This document shows, piece by piece, positions 47,369 through 59,818 of a stretch of 64,000 bases of DNA. The notes below the pieces were generated by a model. The model did no database searches, was not told the origin of the DNA, and saw nothing but the letters and a program-made list of their open reading frames with translations. The first letter of the stretch is position 1. Every line of letters starts with the position of its first letter. Origin of the DNA: Silene conica (lineage: Eukaryota > Streptophyta > Magnoliopsida > Caryophyllales > Caryophyllaceae); NCBI GenBank assembly GCA_029255685.2, contig CM055319.2:35117068-35181067 (forward strand), in the 5' to 3' direction. Made by a program: the position numbers and the translations under genes.

Positions 47369-47589
47369 ACTCGATCGAGCAAACACCAGAGCTCGATCGA
47401 GTGGATGCAAAAGGAGAAAGCCTTGATCGAAGTACTTCATACTCGATCGAGGAGTCTGCAGGAAGGACCCAATCTTCGAGGATCTCAAGGTTACTCGATC
47501 GAGCAGTTGCCAGCTCGAAGTTACTCGATCGAGTATTTTATGAAGAACGGCGAGCTACTCGATCGAGTGTTTCAGTCACTCGATCGAGC
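47369..47589. repeat. class A palindrome array in diverged Athila LTR
   Basis: About eight ACTCGATCGAG units in 220 bp, placed as in the 1305-bp LTRs although the DNA around them has diverged strongly. The cores are better kept than their flanks. Confidence 0.9.
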
Positions 47590-48431
47590 AACTCACTTAT
47601 GTGTACTGGATATGCATTTCTCGTTTTAGGTTTAGTGTTAGTTAACCTAATCCTTATTTAAGGATTAGGTTAGCACACTAATCACTATTCACTTAGTAAT
47701 TCACTTTTGCATCCACTTTTCAGTATTCACTTTTCCATTAGTCAGTTACTTTTGCATTTTCTCATTTTCTCAGATCTAAACATTTTGCTTTAAGGTTTTT
47801 ACATTTTACAAACACTTTAGTTTTAGTAGAAGCATTTGGATCTTGTTCAATCATTCCGCAGTCACTGTAATTCCTTTCTCTACCTTTATTTTTATTACTT
47901 TTGTTATTTTTATAATTTCTAGTATTTTACCTTTATTTATGATGTTGAATGTTGTTTTTGTCATCGTTGTTAGTATAGTTCCCCCAAGAGTGCGTAGCTA
48001 AACTCCATAATATGTTAGGATGAAGGAACTCGCGGTAGTTATGTCGTAGGATTGCATGTTAGTCGTCTTTGCGACGAAGTTCACCCATAAACAATATAAT
48101 TATGAAACTTGTTGAATGAGTGCACGCAGGAGACTACTTTACCTAGTGAAACCTTACCTGGATCGAAGATTGGTGGGTAGGCTTGTTTAGGTTGATTTAT
48201 GTAAACTATCTATGATCGAAAGCTTGATAGGGGAGTCCAGGGTGATTTCAGACCGAAAGGATATTAATCGTTCCCACTTCGTTTATATTTTCGACTGACC
48301 TAATCGTTATGTGACATATACTACCGCGACGACCTGAATCCTGACATATTCCCCTCTTTATTGATTTAAACTTATCTTTGTTATCTTTGTTTTAGTTCTT
48401 TTTAATCTTTCTTAGTTATAATCTCAACAAC

Positions 48432-48433
<2 letters not shown>

Positions 48434-48462
<29 letters not shown>
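48434..48462. repeat. poly-C run inside Athila LTR
   Basis: 29 consecutive C. At the matching place the related LTRs have five C (ACCCCCAATTTGG, about 35840 and 45335). The length may be uncertain if read by error-prone sequencing. Confidence 0.8.
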
Positions 48463-48465
<3 letters not shown>

Positions 48466-48585
48466 TTGTGACTTATAAACTGACCTTCTACTTAAGACCG
48501 TGTCTCCCTGAGGAATTCGACCCTACTTCCACTAGCTTCTAGTTAGTAGACCTAGGTTATCTTTGGTGCATAACGACTCGCATCA

Positions 48586-49054
48586 ACTACCACCGCCACC
48601 ACTAGCATGACGCCACCGTCGTGACACCCCTACCGCCATGACACCCACCACCCTCACCGTCATGACTACCGCCACCCGCCATGACATCTCTACCACCATC
48701 ATCGCCGCCACCGGCATGACACCCCCACCACCGCCGTGACCATCACTTCTGCCACCACCACCGCCGCCGCCATGACACCCCACCACCGCCATCACGGCCA
48801 TGACTCCTCCACCACCACCACCGCCACCACAATGCCACTTTCACCACCATCACTGCCACTAGTAGATAAGTGGTTGTTTATGGTGATGTGTTTTAGTGGT
48901 AGGAGCAAGTGTGAGTGTACCATTAGTTTTCTTTCTTAGACTAACCAAACAACCAATTAAGTTTTAGGTAATCCCTTTCCTTTCCCCCTCTTACCCTTTC
49001 TTGTTTCCTTTCCCTTTCCCTTTCTCTAACCAAACGTCCCCTTAGTAATTTCAT
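48586..49054. repeat. CACCACCGCC-rich simple repeat, then unassigned DNA
   Basis: 48586-48865 is an imperfect repeat of CCACCGCC and CATGACACC words. The open frames over it (48583-48801 and 48736-48939) are low-complexity by-products. 48866-49054 is pyrimidine-rich with no recognised feature. Confidence 0.7.
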
Positions 49055-49710
49055 TTGTTTACATTTACTTTAAGTTTTCATTATTCAATTGTTTACCTTT
49101 GCTTATTTCAACATGTTTAGCACATATTCTTCATTTGTTCACATGTTTTCCTTAGTTATGTGTGAGTAGACCTATACCTAGGGTTAGAGGGAACTTGGGT
49201 GTGGCTAGATGATAAGATTATGATAGTTTATAGACTAGTTGTGAGTTATTCACTCATTGCATGCTAGGTGTTTGATGATTTGCTTCAACGAAAGTTGGGC
49301 CTTGATTTTTGCGTGACTTGCCCTTAACGACGGTTGGGGTTTTTTTGGCATGTTTGAGAGTTGGTTGTGTCTATTTGTAGCGAAAGCTAGGGTATTCCGA
49401 CCTAGGTTGAGTCGACTCGAGATATGAGACTTACAGAGACCGCTTGCTTAAGACAATCTAGTTGACTTTCTAGTATATTTCGTCTACCTCCCTTAGTGAC
49501 CCCCGACACCCTAGTTTACCTTTAATTGAATTCACATCTTAGCTTTATTTCTTTCTCATTAGTTGTTAATCACTCTCAAAAATTTATTACCCCCGACTAG
49601 ACTTAGACTCAAACCGAATTAGGCAATTATCCTCACCATCCTTGCGAACGACAGCCCAATTTTACTACTTTATTCGGGTTTATAAATATTGTTTGATAGT
49701 GAGAATTGCC
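49055..49710 (+). mobile_element. diverged Athila-type LTR fragment (3' half)
   Basis: It matches the 3' half of the LTR at 11018-12695 (for example GGTGTTTGATGATTTGCTTCAA and CGAAAGTTGGGC), with many differences, and ends near the LTR's 3' part. The 5' half and the rest of the element are missing. Confidence 0.85.
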
Positions 49711-49866
49711 AAACAAAACCACAAACACTAAGCACAAACACTAAGCACAAACACTAAGACTGACACTCTACCACTTTTGTCACCGTTATTGTCTCCGACT
49801 CTCCGCCACTTTTATCGCCGATAAAACGCTAAAGCCATACCCATTGGGAATTGTTTTAATAAACAA
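49711..49866. other. short spacer with a 13-bp triplicate
   Basis: Three direct copies of ACAAACACTAAGC at about 49721-49760; nothing else recognised. Confidence 0.5.
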
Positions 49867-50509
49867 ATGTTAGAGCATGTGTGCTCCACAGTTAGTACGA
49901 CTACAATCTAAATCTCTTATAGGATCACAAAGGGATACTTTGTATATTTATCAACTAATTAATGTAAATCAGGAATAGTTAGCTTTGCTAGAAGTTTTAC
50001 GTTACTGTCATAATGATGACGGTCATGATTAGTTGGTCCCTATCGGTCACACATATAGGATGGTTCCAAGAAATGTGATTATATACTGATATATTAAATA
50101 AATGTCTAAATTGACTAAATATTAGTCATGAAAATAATACGAATAATTATTTAATACGATTAAATGATTATTAGGAGAAATGAATTGAAATGTTAATTCT
50201 AAACAAATATAAATGTTATATTTATTAGTAATATAAGTTTTAATATGCGATATTAAAATTAATTGATTATACGATAATTAATTATATTATCCTACCATAT
50301 TTATATATGTTAAATTATAATATTGGATAAGTCTTAGAAAATCAGTTTTCCAAGTACACCATGATTTTGGTAAATATATTGTTAATATATAAATATAATA
50401 ACTTCCAAAATAATATCTTCCAATAATTAATAAAAATCAGTTTTTATCTTTTATATAGATATTGTGTTTTGACAGTTGGGGTGGTCGTGGGACTCGTGCC
50501 AACCGTGGG
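49867..50509 (+). mobile_element. diverged copia-type LTR fragment
   Basis: It begins TGTTAGAGCATGTGTGCTCC and keeps the order of blocks of the copia LTR at 25434 (AAATCTCTTATAGGATCACA, GTTAGCTTTGCTAG, TTGGTCCCTATCGGTCACAC), but diverges downstream and stops where another LTR-like sequence starts at 50510. Confidence 0.75.
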
Positions 50510-51053
50510 TGTAACACCCTTATAATTCAAGGCCTTTAGGAAGGACCATCAGACTAAAAGTGCTACCATCTCAGTTTCCTAAGGCATAATATCAAAGTAA
50601 CGACAATGTAACTTATTATAATAAAGGATGTAAAGTGATTATAATGTCTCACAAGATATACAACTCAAAGTAACAGCGGAAGCTAGTAAAGGAATCCGTG
50701 ACGCTACAAAACTTCGTGACGACCCATCCTCTCCAGTCAAGCATCATCAACCAACATCGAGATATCTGCTACGAATCTGCTCACCAAACCAATGGATCAT
50801 CACAACGCACAAACCACACGCGTCAGTTATTGTATACGTAGTATCGTCACTACCAAAATCAAGAACAATATAACAATCTCAAGGCACCACATCCTGATAT
50901 CAACAATAACCAATCATCTCAGAGTGGTGACCTGTAGTCCCACAATCAACCCCTACTTGCTAGCGACAAGGGGTACCCATATCATTAATGTGCACCCCCC
51001 CCCCCCCCACCCACCCCACCCCCCGCGGCGAGTCCCACGAAGAGCGATCGTAG
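50510..51053. mobile_element. probable gypsy LTR fragment, left part, with C-rich run
   Basis: It begins TGTAACACCC, a common chromovirus-type LTR start, and is interrupted by the copia element at 51054. It likely continues at 60886-61161, which is flanked by the copia target duplication. A C-rich run lies at about 50994-51024. No primer site or coding part was seen. Confidence 0.5.
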
Positions 51054-52114
51054 TGTTGGAGCTTGTGTCCTCCACATGTAGTGTGATAACGTCATTGCAC
51101 ATACCCTTGTACGGACAAGTGGGAGATTGTTGGGGCTGGTGTCCTTGACAGTTAGTACAATGACTTACTAAATCTCTTAAAGGATCACAAGGGCATACTT
51201 AAGTATTATTATCAGTTGATCCACGTTTATCAATACCGGTTGGCTTGCTAGATAAGTTTGACGTTATTGTCATACGGATGGCGATGATCAACTGGTCCCT
51301 ATACATCACACCTATAGGACACGTTTGAGAGATGTGAAGGTATGACAATACAGTCACATTTATGCCGGATACGACTAAAAGTTAGTCAGAGGTATTGACT
51401 ATTAAATTAGTCAATAAGATGTTGAGATTATTATTTAATACGGATTAAATAATTTTAGCTAATACGGATTACGTGATTAATTCGTAAATTAAATATAAAC
51501 GGTTATATTTAATTAAATATTGAATTCGCGTATTAATATAAACAGTTATATTAATTTGCCTAATTAAACAATATCGTATTTTTGTCAGACCATTATTGAT
51601 GTATCTACTACATTAATATCTGATAACATGTATACGATTTATACTAAATACCCGTGAATTATATTTTAGCAAAATGGGTCGAATCACGCATTAGAATAAG
51701 GTAAGAGTGGAAAGCCCACTCTTACCCTAATGGATCGGCCGACCGAAGGTAATACAAAAGGAGAGGACTTCTCCTTTTGTCAGGTGACTGGTAATTCATA
51801 ATTCTCACAATTAGGGTTTTGAGAGAGCATCCTTCTCCCAAAACTCAGATCTCACATCTAAACCTCACAAAACTCTCCCCATATTGCAAGGCAATTGGAG
51901 AGCCTTTCTAGCACACGCGGTATCGTCTCAAACCAAGTCTTGGATGCAAGTTATAGGAGAGAATTTACTTTAATTCCTGTTCTTAGGCCTATTCAAGCAA
52001 GGATCCAAGGTTGTAATTCTTTTCATGTTTTTATTAACTTATGACTATATTCACAATTGTAAATTTCGTTATAATCCTTCATGTTTAGGGCGAATACATG
52101 TTTTATTCCCAACA
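51054..52114 (+). repeat. copia 5' LTR
   Basis: It runs from TGTTGGAGCTTGTG to TATTCCCAACA. Contains two hairpins: GGTAAGAGTGG / CCACTCTTACC at 51700-51726 (perfect 11-bp stem) and the covarying one at 51754-51780. The primer site follows at about 52117. Confidence 0.94.
51754..51780 (+). promoter_or_regulatory. conserved LTR hairpin, covarying copy
   Basis: ACAAAAGGAGA and TCTCCTTTTGT form a perfect 11-bp stem with a 5-base loop. Compared with 26137-26163 one base pair is changed on both arms. The same form is in the 3' LTR at 60520-60546. Confidence 0.6.
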
Positions 52115-53922
52115 AGTGGTATTAGAGCCAAGGCCACAGAATTTTTACTTTTGTGTTTTTCATAAGTTTTAATTAAAAATTTTGAAAATCGCGTTCTGTC
52201 GCCATGTTGGTCGATCGACCCACTGTTGCGGTCGGTCGACTGACTCCTGCGTGTGTTTTCTGTTTCGGCAGTTTTCTTTTGTGAGTAATCGATCTTGTTT
52301 TCGATTCCTGTTTACATGTTGTTAATTATTCGATATTTTTAGCAATATGTGAACCTTTTGTTGTTATTTAATTTTGATTTACACGTTTTAAATCAAAGAT
52401 AAAAACCTGTATTGATTTGAAAGCAAAGCGATTTGCGTTTTCAGAAACTCGTTTTTTCAGTTTGGTGGTCGGTCGACCTGGTTGATAAGTCGGTCGACCT
52501 TGGTACTGTTACAGGAAGTTTTTTTTTGACTGGCAGATGGTCGGTCGACCCCGAGGTGAGGTCGATCGACCACGTCTCTGTAAGAGGCGTTCTATTTTTC
52601 CAAAAATAACTTGTTTTATTTTCCCTTGGCCTTTAGTAATATACTATATACGAAAATAGTATATTATTTTTGTGAAACGGTTCACTCTCTCATGATACAT
52701 ATTATTTTAAAACGGTTTAAGATAATGGATTATAAATTTATTAAAATTGAAGTGATTAAAACGGTATAATCACATAATTTTAATGTCGTAAGGTGGTCTG
52801 GTAAAAATTTGTTAAACATAATAACGGTATTACGTCATGAATGAATTTTGTTTTTAGTTGATGCATTTTATTTATCGTCTTGTTGAATGCCTTTTGAATG
52901 CTTTCTATAACGTATTTAATTTTTTCAAACGGTTGTAACTTAGTGTGGCCTTAGAAGATTGTGTTACCGTAATGATGGAACACGGTCTTGTTTGTAATTT
53001 TGAGATCTTGTATCTCCGTTTTGGGTTTTTGCCATGTAATTACTTTTGTATTTAAATTAGAATGTAAATAGGATTATATTTGTAATTTAAATTAGTAATT
53101 TTGTGAAGACCAAAGACGGAGACCGGATGCTCACTCCCGCTGCAAAGACCAAGATGGAACATCAAGACAAGCTTCTAGGGTCCAACGGTGGATTCCAAAG
53201 TTGTTTTTATGTTTATTTTGGTAGGATAGGTCACACTAGGACTTTTATTTACGTTTATTGCATTTATTTTATGCTTTCATCGATAATAGCTTGCATCATT
53301 TTCCGCCTAAAACCAAACCACCTATAACATGCCTGAAAACTGACTCATGTAGAGGTTACGCGTTAGTTTTCTGTGACAATACAGATGTCACGTGTCACAT
53401 GCAAAGCCATCACTTTATTTCATTCATTCACGTACATGCTAGATATTAGTTCACTTAAAATGTATAAATATAAGTTGATGGGGTCTTCCTCGTATAACCA
53501 AAAATTGAGACTAGTCTTTATAAATCAGACTCCCATGAATCCCTTCTTCGTCGGTAGGCATAATATGACCCTTTCTACGTCGGGTAAGTGGGAACAGATG
53601 ATTTATTTTATCTCAACATTGTGGTCACTAGATACTATCTAGCGACTATGATGGACTAATAGATAGGATTTACGGAAATCTATCGACCAAAAGTTCCAAC
53701 GGTGGAATTAGCCAAGCTGTAGGCTTATCAATTTACGGAAATTGAGTCTTGGGATCGTTTATATAATTCTTGAGGGAGATCAATTATATAAATGCAAGAG
53801 TCTACGAGTTTAAATTCAATTTAAAATAGACTTAAATCACAACGATGAGTTGCTTATATGGTTTTGTTTTTTATCTTCCTTTCAGTGTAGAACACGATCA
53901 ATTTAAAACTGTTGTATAATAA
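52115..53922 (+). other. copia leader with class B palindromes
   Basis: Class B units are at 52209-52243 (two) and 52467-52571 (four), at the same positions as in the young copy. A diverged form of the short leader ORF lies at about 53479-53642. Confidence 0.82.
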
Positions 53923-56900
53923 ATGGCTGGTGAAGACCCAATGCCAAGTGCCAAGCTAGCACGTGAATCCTGGCTAAAAGCCTTCATGGACTCCATGAAT
54001 CAGTCTACTAAACTGAGGAATGATGGGTCAAACTTCTCTGACTGGGAGACAGCGTTACGGAATGCTGCCATTGCTGACGGAAAGCTCAAATACTTGACTG
54101 AGCCTATTCCGGCACACCCAGGAACTAGAGCTAGAGCTAACGAAGTTCGCGCTCATAGCGACTTCGTCATGGAAGCGGGTGCGATAAAGAACGTACTCAT
54201 CTATGCAATGGAATCCAATTTGCAAAGACGCTTCATCTCCCATGGTGCAAACAAGATTTTCACCACGCTCACTAACGAATTCTCAAAAGCTCCGTGAATC
54301 GTTTCTTATGAGCATACCTGTCGCTTCTTTGAGGCGAAACTCCAGAAGGGTCAAGCTGTTAGCCCACATATTCTCAACATGATTGAGAATAACGAGAAAC
54401 TGGAGAACCTAAACTGCAAGATTAGTGAGAACATAATCGTTGATCGAATGCTTCATTCGCTTCATGATGGGTTCGCCCTCTTTAGGGCCAAGTATTACAT
54501 GAACGACATGAAGAAGACTCCTCATGAGCTCCACTCTCTTCTCGTACAGACCGAGAAGGATCTGAAATTAAGTGGGAGCGTGAAGCAGGATGTTCTCATG
54601 ATCTCCAGTAAGGGTAAGGGTAAGGGAAAAGCTAAAGCTCAGGGCGACCTAGCGGTAGGTAAGCCCAAGTTCAAGAAGTCAGGATTCATTAAGAGAGGGC
54701 TCGGTGAGTCGAGCAACTCACAGGGCAAGACAAAGAGTAAGGATAGTAGCATGGAATGCCACCATTGCCACAAGACTGGGCATTGGAGGCGTACATGCCC
54801 CGTGTATCGTGAGGACATTAAGGCAGGTCGCGTTATCCCTGTTGGTATGTCTTCTTCTTCTTTTATTCACATGATTGAGATTAACCATGCAAGTTACGGA
54901 ACTTGGGTACTAGATACTGGTTGTGGTTCTCATCTATGTAATCATGTGCAGGGCCTCCGAAACCAAGAACCCCTCATCAAGGGTGAGGTTGACCTGCGTG
55001 TCAGGAATGGAGCACGAGTTGCTGCAGTCTCGAGGGAAACATACGTGATCCAGCTTCCAAGTGGATTCGAGTTATCTTTATATAACTGTTATTATGTTCC
55101 TAGTTTATCCAAAAACATTATTTCAGTTTCTGCACTTGAAAAACTTGGTTTTTCATTTGTAATAGAGAATAATAGCTGTATTTTCTCGTTACACAATATG
55201 ATTTATGGCAAGGCAGTTTCCATGAATGGAATTTATGTTTTAGATCAAACCACCGAAATATTACATGTGAATAACAAGAGATTAAAGGTTGGTGACAAAG
55301 ATCAAACTTACCTATGGCATTGTCGTATGGGACATATAAATGAGAAACGCGTAAAGCAGCTCATACAGAATGAAGCTATCTCGGCCTTTGATTTCGAATC
55401 ATATGGCACGTGTAAATCATGTCTCATCGGTAAGATGACTCGTATTTCCTTCAAAGGTGTTGGAATGCGCGCTGCCGACCTATTAGGACTCATACATACG
55501 GATGTATGTGGCCCTATGTCGATCAACGCACGAGAAGGCTATAGGTATTTCATCACTTTCACGGATGATTTGAGTAGATATGGATATGTCTACTTGATGA
55601 AACATAAAAGTGAATCCTTTGACAAGTTCAAAGAATACCAGAATTGGGTACAGAACCAACTAGGCAGAAAGATTAAAGCACTTCAATCTGATCGTGGTGG
55701 TGAGTATCTTTCTCACGAGTTTGATCAACACCTTAAAGACTGTGGCATCGTTCTACAGTTGAGTCCACTTGGAACACCACAATTAAATGGTGTGTCCGAA
55801 CGGAGAAATCGAACTCTACTTGATATGGTTCGATCCATGATGAGTCACACCGTTGTGCCTGATTCATTATGGGGCTATGCTCTTTTGTCGGCCGCTCTAA
55901 TACTTAACCGAAGTCCGTCTAAAGCTGTTGACAAGACTCCATATGAATTATGGAAGGGAACGGTCCCTAACTTGTCCTTTATTCGGGTTTGGGGCTGCGA
56001 GGCTTATGTCAAGTGGAGACACGAGGATAAGCTTGGCCCGCGATCGGTCAAGACATACTTTATAGGCTATCCAAAAGGAACTTTTGGTCATTACTTCTAC
56101 TCGCCAACCGAACAACTTGTTTTTGTTGCGGCTAGTGCGACGTTCTTAGAGAAAGAATTTCTCGAGAACAAGTTGAGTAATAGAACTTTCGATCTATCGG
56201 AGATTCAAGAACCAACTACCGAGCAACCATTGGAGGAAACAGTTCCTTCAACCTCGGCTGCGGTAGATATTCCTGAGGAACCTAGGAGGTCAGGAAGAGT
56301 CTCTATTCCTCCGGACAGATACATTGGTATGGTCGAGGAACATGACATAGATGACGTCTTACTCCTAGAGGGTAATGAACCCACAACCTATAAAGGTGCC
56401 ATGACTAGTTCTGACTCAAAGCTATGGCTAGAACCCATGCAATCCAAGATGGACTCCATGTATGAGAACAACGTCTGGGATCTTGTGGACCTACCTGCAA
56501 TGGTACGCCCCCTTCAATGCAAATGGCTTTACAAGATAAAGCATGCCATGGAAGGACAACAAGATATCCACAAGGCAAAACTAGTTGCTAAAGGTTTCAC
56601 TCTGTTGGGAACCGAAATTCCAGATTTTACACTCACATCTAATGTGAGTTTTGTTTATTTAAGTTTAGTCATAAAAACTTAATTAGATCTTATGCATACA
56701 TGATGATATCATAAGATGTGATTGTCCTTACATTGGTTTTAGAAGGTTTATACTCAATAATCACCTATTACTTGAGTCTTCAACCAACCGAATTACCCTT
56801 GAACGATCTAACAAAAATCGTCTCCAAAAGATGCGTATCAAGGACCCGATCTGAAACTAATACAAATTTTGTTACTAGAAAATTAGTATTAGTATACTAT

Positions 56901-59027
56901 AATTATTAACAATATTAGTCTTAATATTATTAATATAGGAAATAATTATTTTCTTAGTAAAAACTATTTTTACTAGAAAACTAGTGAGAATAAGTTTGTA
57001 GTGTGTAATGAGAGTAAGCATACACATAACCATTTTTTAGTATGTAGTATAGAGTAGTATTTAAAGGACAAAATTGAGCTTGCTTGCTCTTCATTTTGGC
57101 CGGCTATCACAAGCCATCTATGGCCTTGGCCTATGCATGCCTTACTATCTGTTACATAAAGCATGTAAGATGCCTTACATTCCTTTTGTGTAAAATGCAC
57201 TCAATCAACTCATCCATTCAAACACACAACCTACATGCATAACACGGTTGAAATGGGGTACCAATTGGACCCATTTTATCTTTGTCAATTGTATTAATTT
57301 GTAATATGTCACACATGTCTCATAACACATGACCCAATTTGTTAATTATGCAATTTTAACTATTAAAATTCATAATTTACAAATTTATTACATTTAAATA
57401 AATACACTAATAATTTCGAAATTATTATTGTATATAAAAATGTAATGTCATAATTTAATTACAACTCTTTGTAATTTTATGATCAACCGTGTTCATTCTC
57501 AATTTAATCGTTTCCCAAACGAATAAATAAAAACGAGTAATAAAACGATTTTATTACCATGACTATTATTATTATAATCCCATTATAAAATATTCGTCAT
57601 ATAAAATTATTTCCAAAATTTCTAGTTATTAATTAATTTGTATCCAATACGATATTAATTAATTATTCCATTGAGACGGATTCCCTAAAGATATGACCTT
57701 AAGGGATCAACTGATCACCACCATCATATGACGATAATGTCAAACTCTAGACAGCCAATCATTATCGGTAAATGTTGATCAGTCGACTTTAAAAGAGTAA
57801 CACTCCCAGTTGTGTTTCATTCAAATGAGTTTTAATTAAGTCAACACATTATTGTCGAGGACACTTCCTCCAACACACTCAAGTGCCAGGTTTGCACTAC
57901 GATGAGATCTTTGCACCCGTAGTCATGCTACGTTCTATTCGGATTATCTTAGCAATCGCTGCATTTCATGACTATGAAATCTGGCAAAAGGACGTTAAAA
58001 CCACCTTCTTAAACGGTTATATGGAGGAAGAGTTATACATGGTACAACACGATGGTTTTATTGATCCAGAACATCCTAAGAAGGTTTGCACGCTTAAGCG
58101 TTCCATCTATGGACTTAAGCAAGCATCACGGAGTTGGAATCATCGCTTCGACCAAGTGATAAAAGAGAATGGTTTCATTCGATCAGTCGAGGAACCATGT
58201 CTCTATATCAAGTCGAGTGGGAGCAAGATTGTCGTCCTAGTACTGTATGTCGATGACATAATCTTGATTGGGAATGACATACCTCTCCTTTCTTCGGTTA
58301 AAGCATGGTTGAAAAACCATTTCCAGATGAAAGATCTGGGAGAGCCACAAAGAATTTTGGGCATCCGTATCTACAGGGATAGATCAAGACGGATGTTGTC
58401 TCTCAGTCAGGAGTCTTATATAGATAAGATCCTAGAGAGATTCAGCATGACGAACTCCAAGAAAGGGTTCCTTCCTATGGTACTAGGCTTCACTTGAGCA
58501 AGACTCAAGAAGCTAAGACATTGGAAGAGAAAGAGCGCATGAGTCGGATTCCTTATGCTTCGGCAATAGGATCGATCATGTATGCCATGATATGCACACG
58601 TCCAGACGTTGCATATGCATTGAGTATGACAAGTCGATTCCAAGCTCATCCAGGTGAACAACACTGGGTGGTCGTGAAAAACATTCTTAAGTACCTACGG
58701 AGGACTAAAGATTGGGGATTGACTTACGGAGGCGACTCGACGCTTTGCGCCACGGGTTACGCAGATGCTAGCTTCCAAACGGATCGAGACGACTCGAAAT
58801 CTCAATCTGGATTCGTTTTTACTCTTAATGGCGCTGCTGTCAGCTGGAAAAGTTCTAAACAAAGTGTTACAGCAGATTCTACAACTGAGTCCGCGTAAAA
58901 GGAGATATTTATTGATAAGATCGCTACGTATGACAACATAGCCGATCCTCTCACTAAAGCATTACCACGTGATAAGCATGAAGGGCACATTAATTCCATG
59001 GGAATTAAATGTATTCCTAAGTTGTAG
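53923..59027 (+). pseudogene. gag-pol: copia gag-pol region, broken and interrupted
   Basis: ATG at 53923 (MAGEDPMPSAKLARESW). Gag, a zinc knuckle CHHCHKTGHWRRTC, protease LDTGCGSH, integrase, reverse transcriptase (YVDD at 58245-58256) and RNase H are all recognisable. Roughly three or four breaks, plus the solo LTR at 56603-57875, make it a fossil. Protein identity to the young copy is still high. Confidence 0.93.
56603..57875 (-). mobile_element. solo LTR of a related copia family, minus strand, 1273 bp
   Basis: TGTTGGG..CCAACA ends and target duplication CACTC (56598-56602 and 57876-57880). On the minus strand it starts TGTTGGAGGAAGTGTCCTCG and shows the block order of the copia LTRs (a GATCAAC, GTTGGCT, GGTCA sequence), but most of its length is unlike them. 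No interior remains. Confidence 0.9.
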
Positions 59028-59818
59028 TACTCTTTTATGAATTCATGTTATAATTCATTTTCTTGTGTACTCTATTACAACCTCATTGTTATGATATTTA
59101 ATGTTTTGTTTTTCATGTGGAATTGTACGCCAATTTTGAACACCACAAAGTGAACTGAATAACATTACATCGTTTTGGTCCTTGATTACCCACTTGAGCT
59201 GATAACTCAGGTAATCATTTTGTGACGTTGGTTGATGGTGGGTTCAACGAGCCATAAGTCAAACAGTTGACTGACCAATCACAAAGGCGAGTTATACGGA
59301 TATCTCGTAGGACACCCCGTGACAACGTTATGGAGCCCTAAATGTTTTATAACATTGGGTGTCAGTTCGTGGATAGGACCTCCATAGTGTTCCTTAGAGT
59401 CGAGTCTTTTGACTTTCAACTGTCTCTTGAGATTAAGGCAGATTTTGGGTAACTTTGGTTTCTTTCCCACGGTCTTCCGTAACAGGGGGCAAGAGGATTT
59501 TTTCTGGGTTATTTCATGTTGTGCTTACATCTGCAGGATTCGAGTTGAGTGAAATATCCAAACCCTTATCAGGATATTATCATTTCTCAGGGCCACTCGA
59601 GGAGTAGTAACTGAAATACATGGCCATGCTCGAATACAGATTCGTTTTATCAGTTAAGCTACTCTCTAGTCGGGGAAACCACTCTTGATACAGATCGCTT
59701 GTGATATACGACCTTTGCGAATACGGATTTTCAAATTGTCTTACATTGAGTGGGAGAAATTTTAAAAGGACATGAGAATCGGTTATCGCACCTACACTTG
59801 TACGGACAAGTGGGAGTT
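59028..59818 (+). other. copia 3' untranslated region
   Basis: Matches 32401-33188 closely and ends ACAAGTGGGAGTT at the LTR edge. Confidence 0.75.

Larger units (their letters stand above)
47068..48585 (+). repeat. Athila LTR of the third copy, about 1518 bp
   Basis: It starts TGATGCGTGCTTATTTTACA right after the polypurine tract and ends CGACTCGCATCA. It is related to the 1305-bp LTRs but diverged. It holds a class A array (47369-47589), a TATA-like TTATTTAAGG (about 47654) and a 29-base C run (48434-48462). Confidence 0.85.

Noticed and set aside
48583-48939. Gly-rich or Thr-rich frames that resemble cell-wall proteins
   Set aside because: Low-complexity translation of a CACCACCGCC repeat; no signal peptide and no start context.
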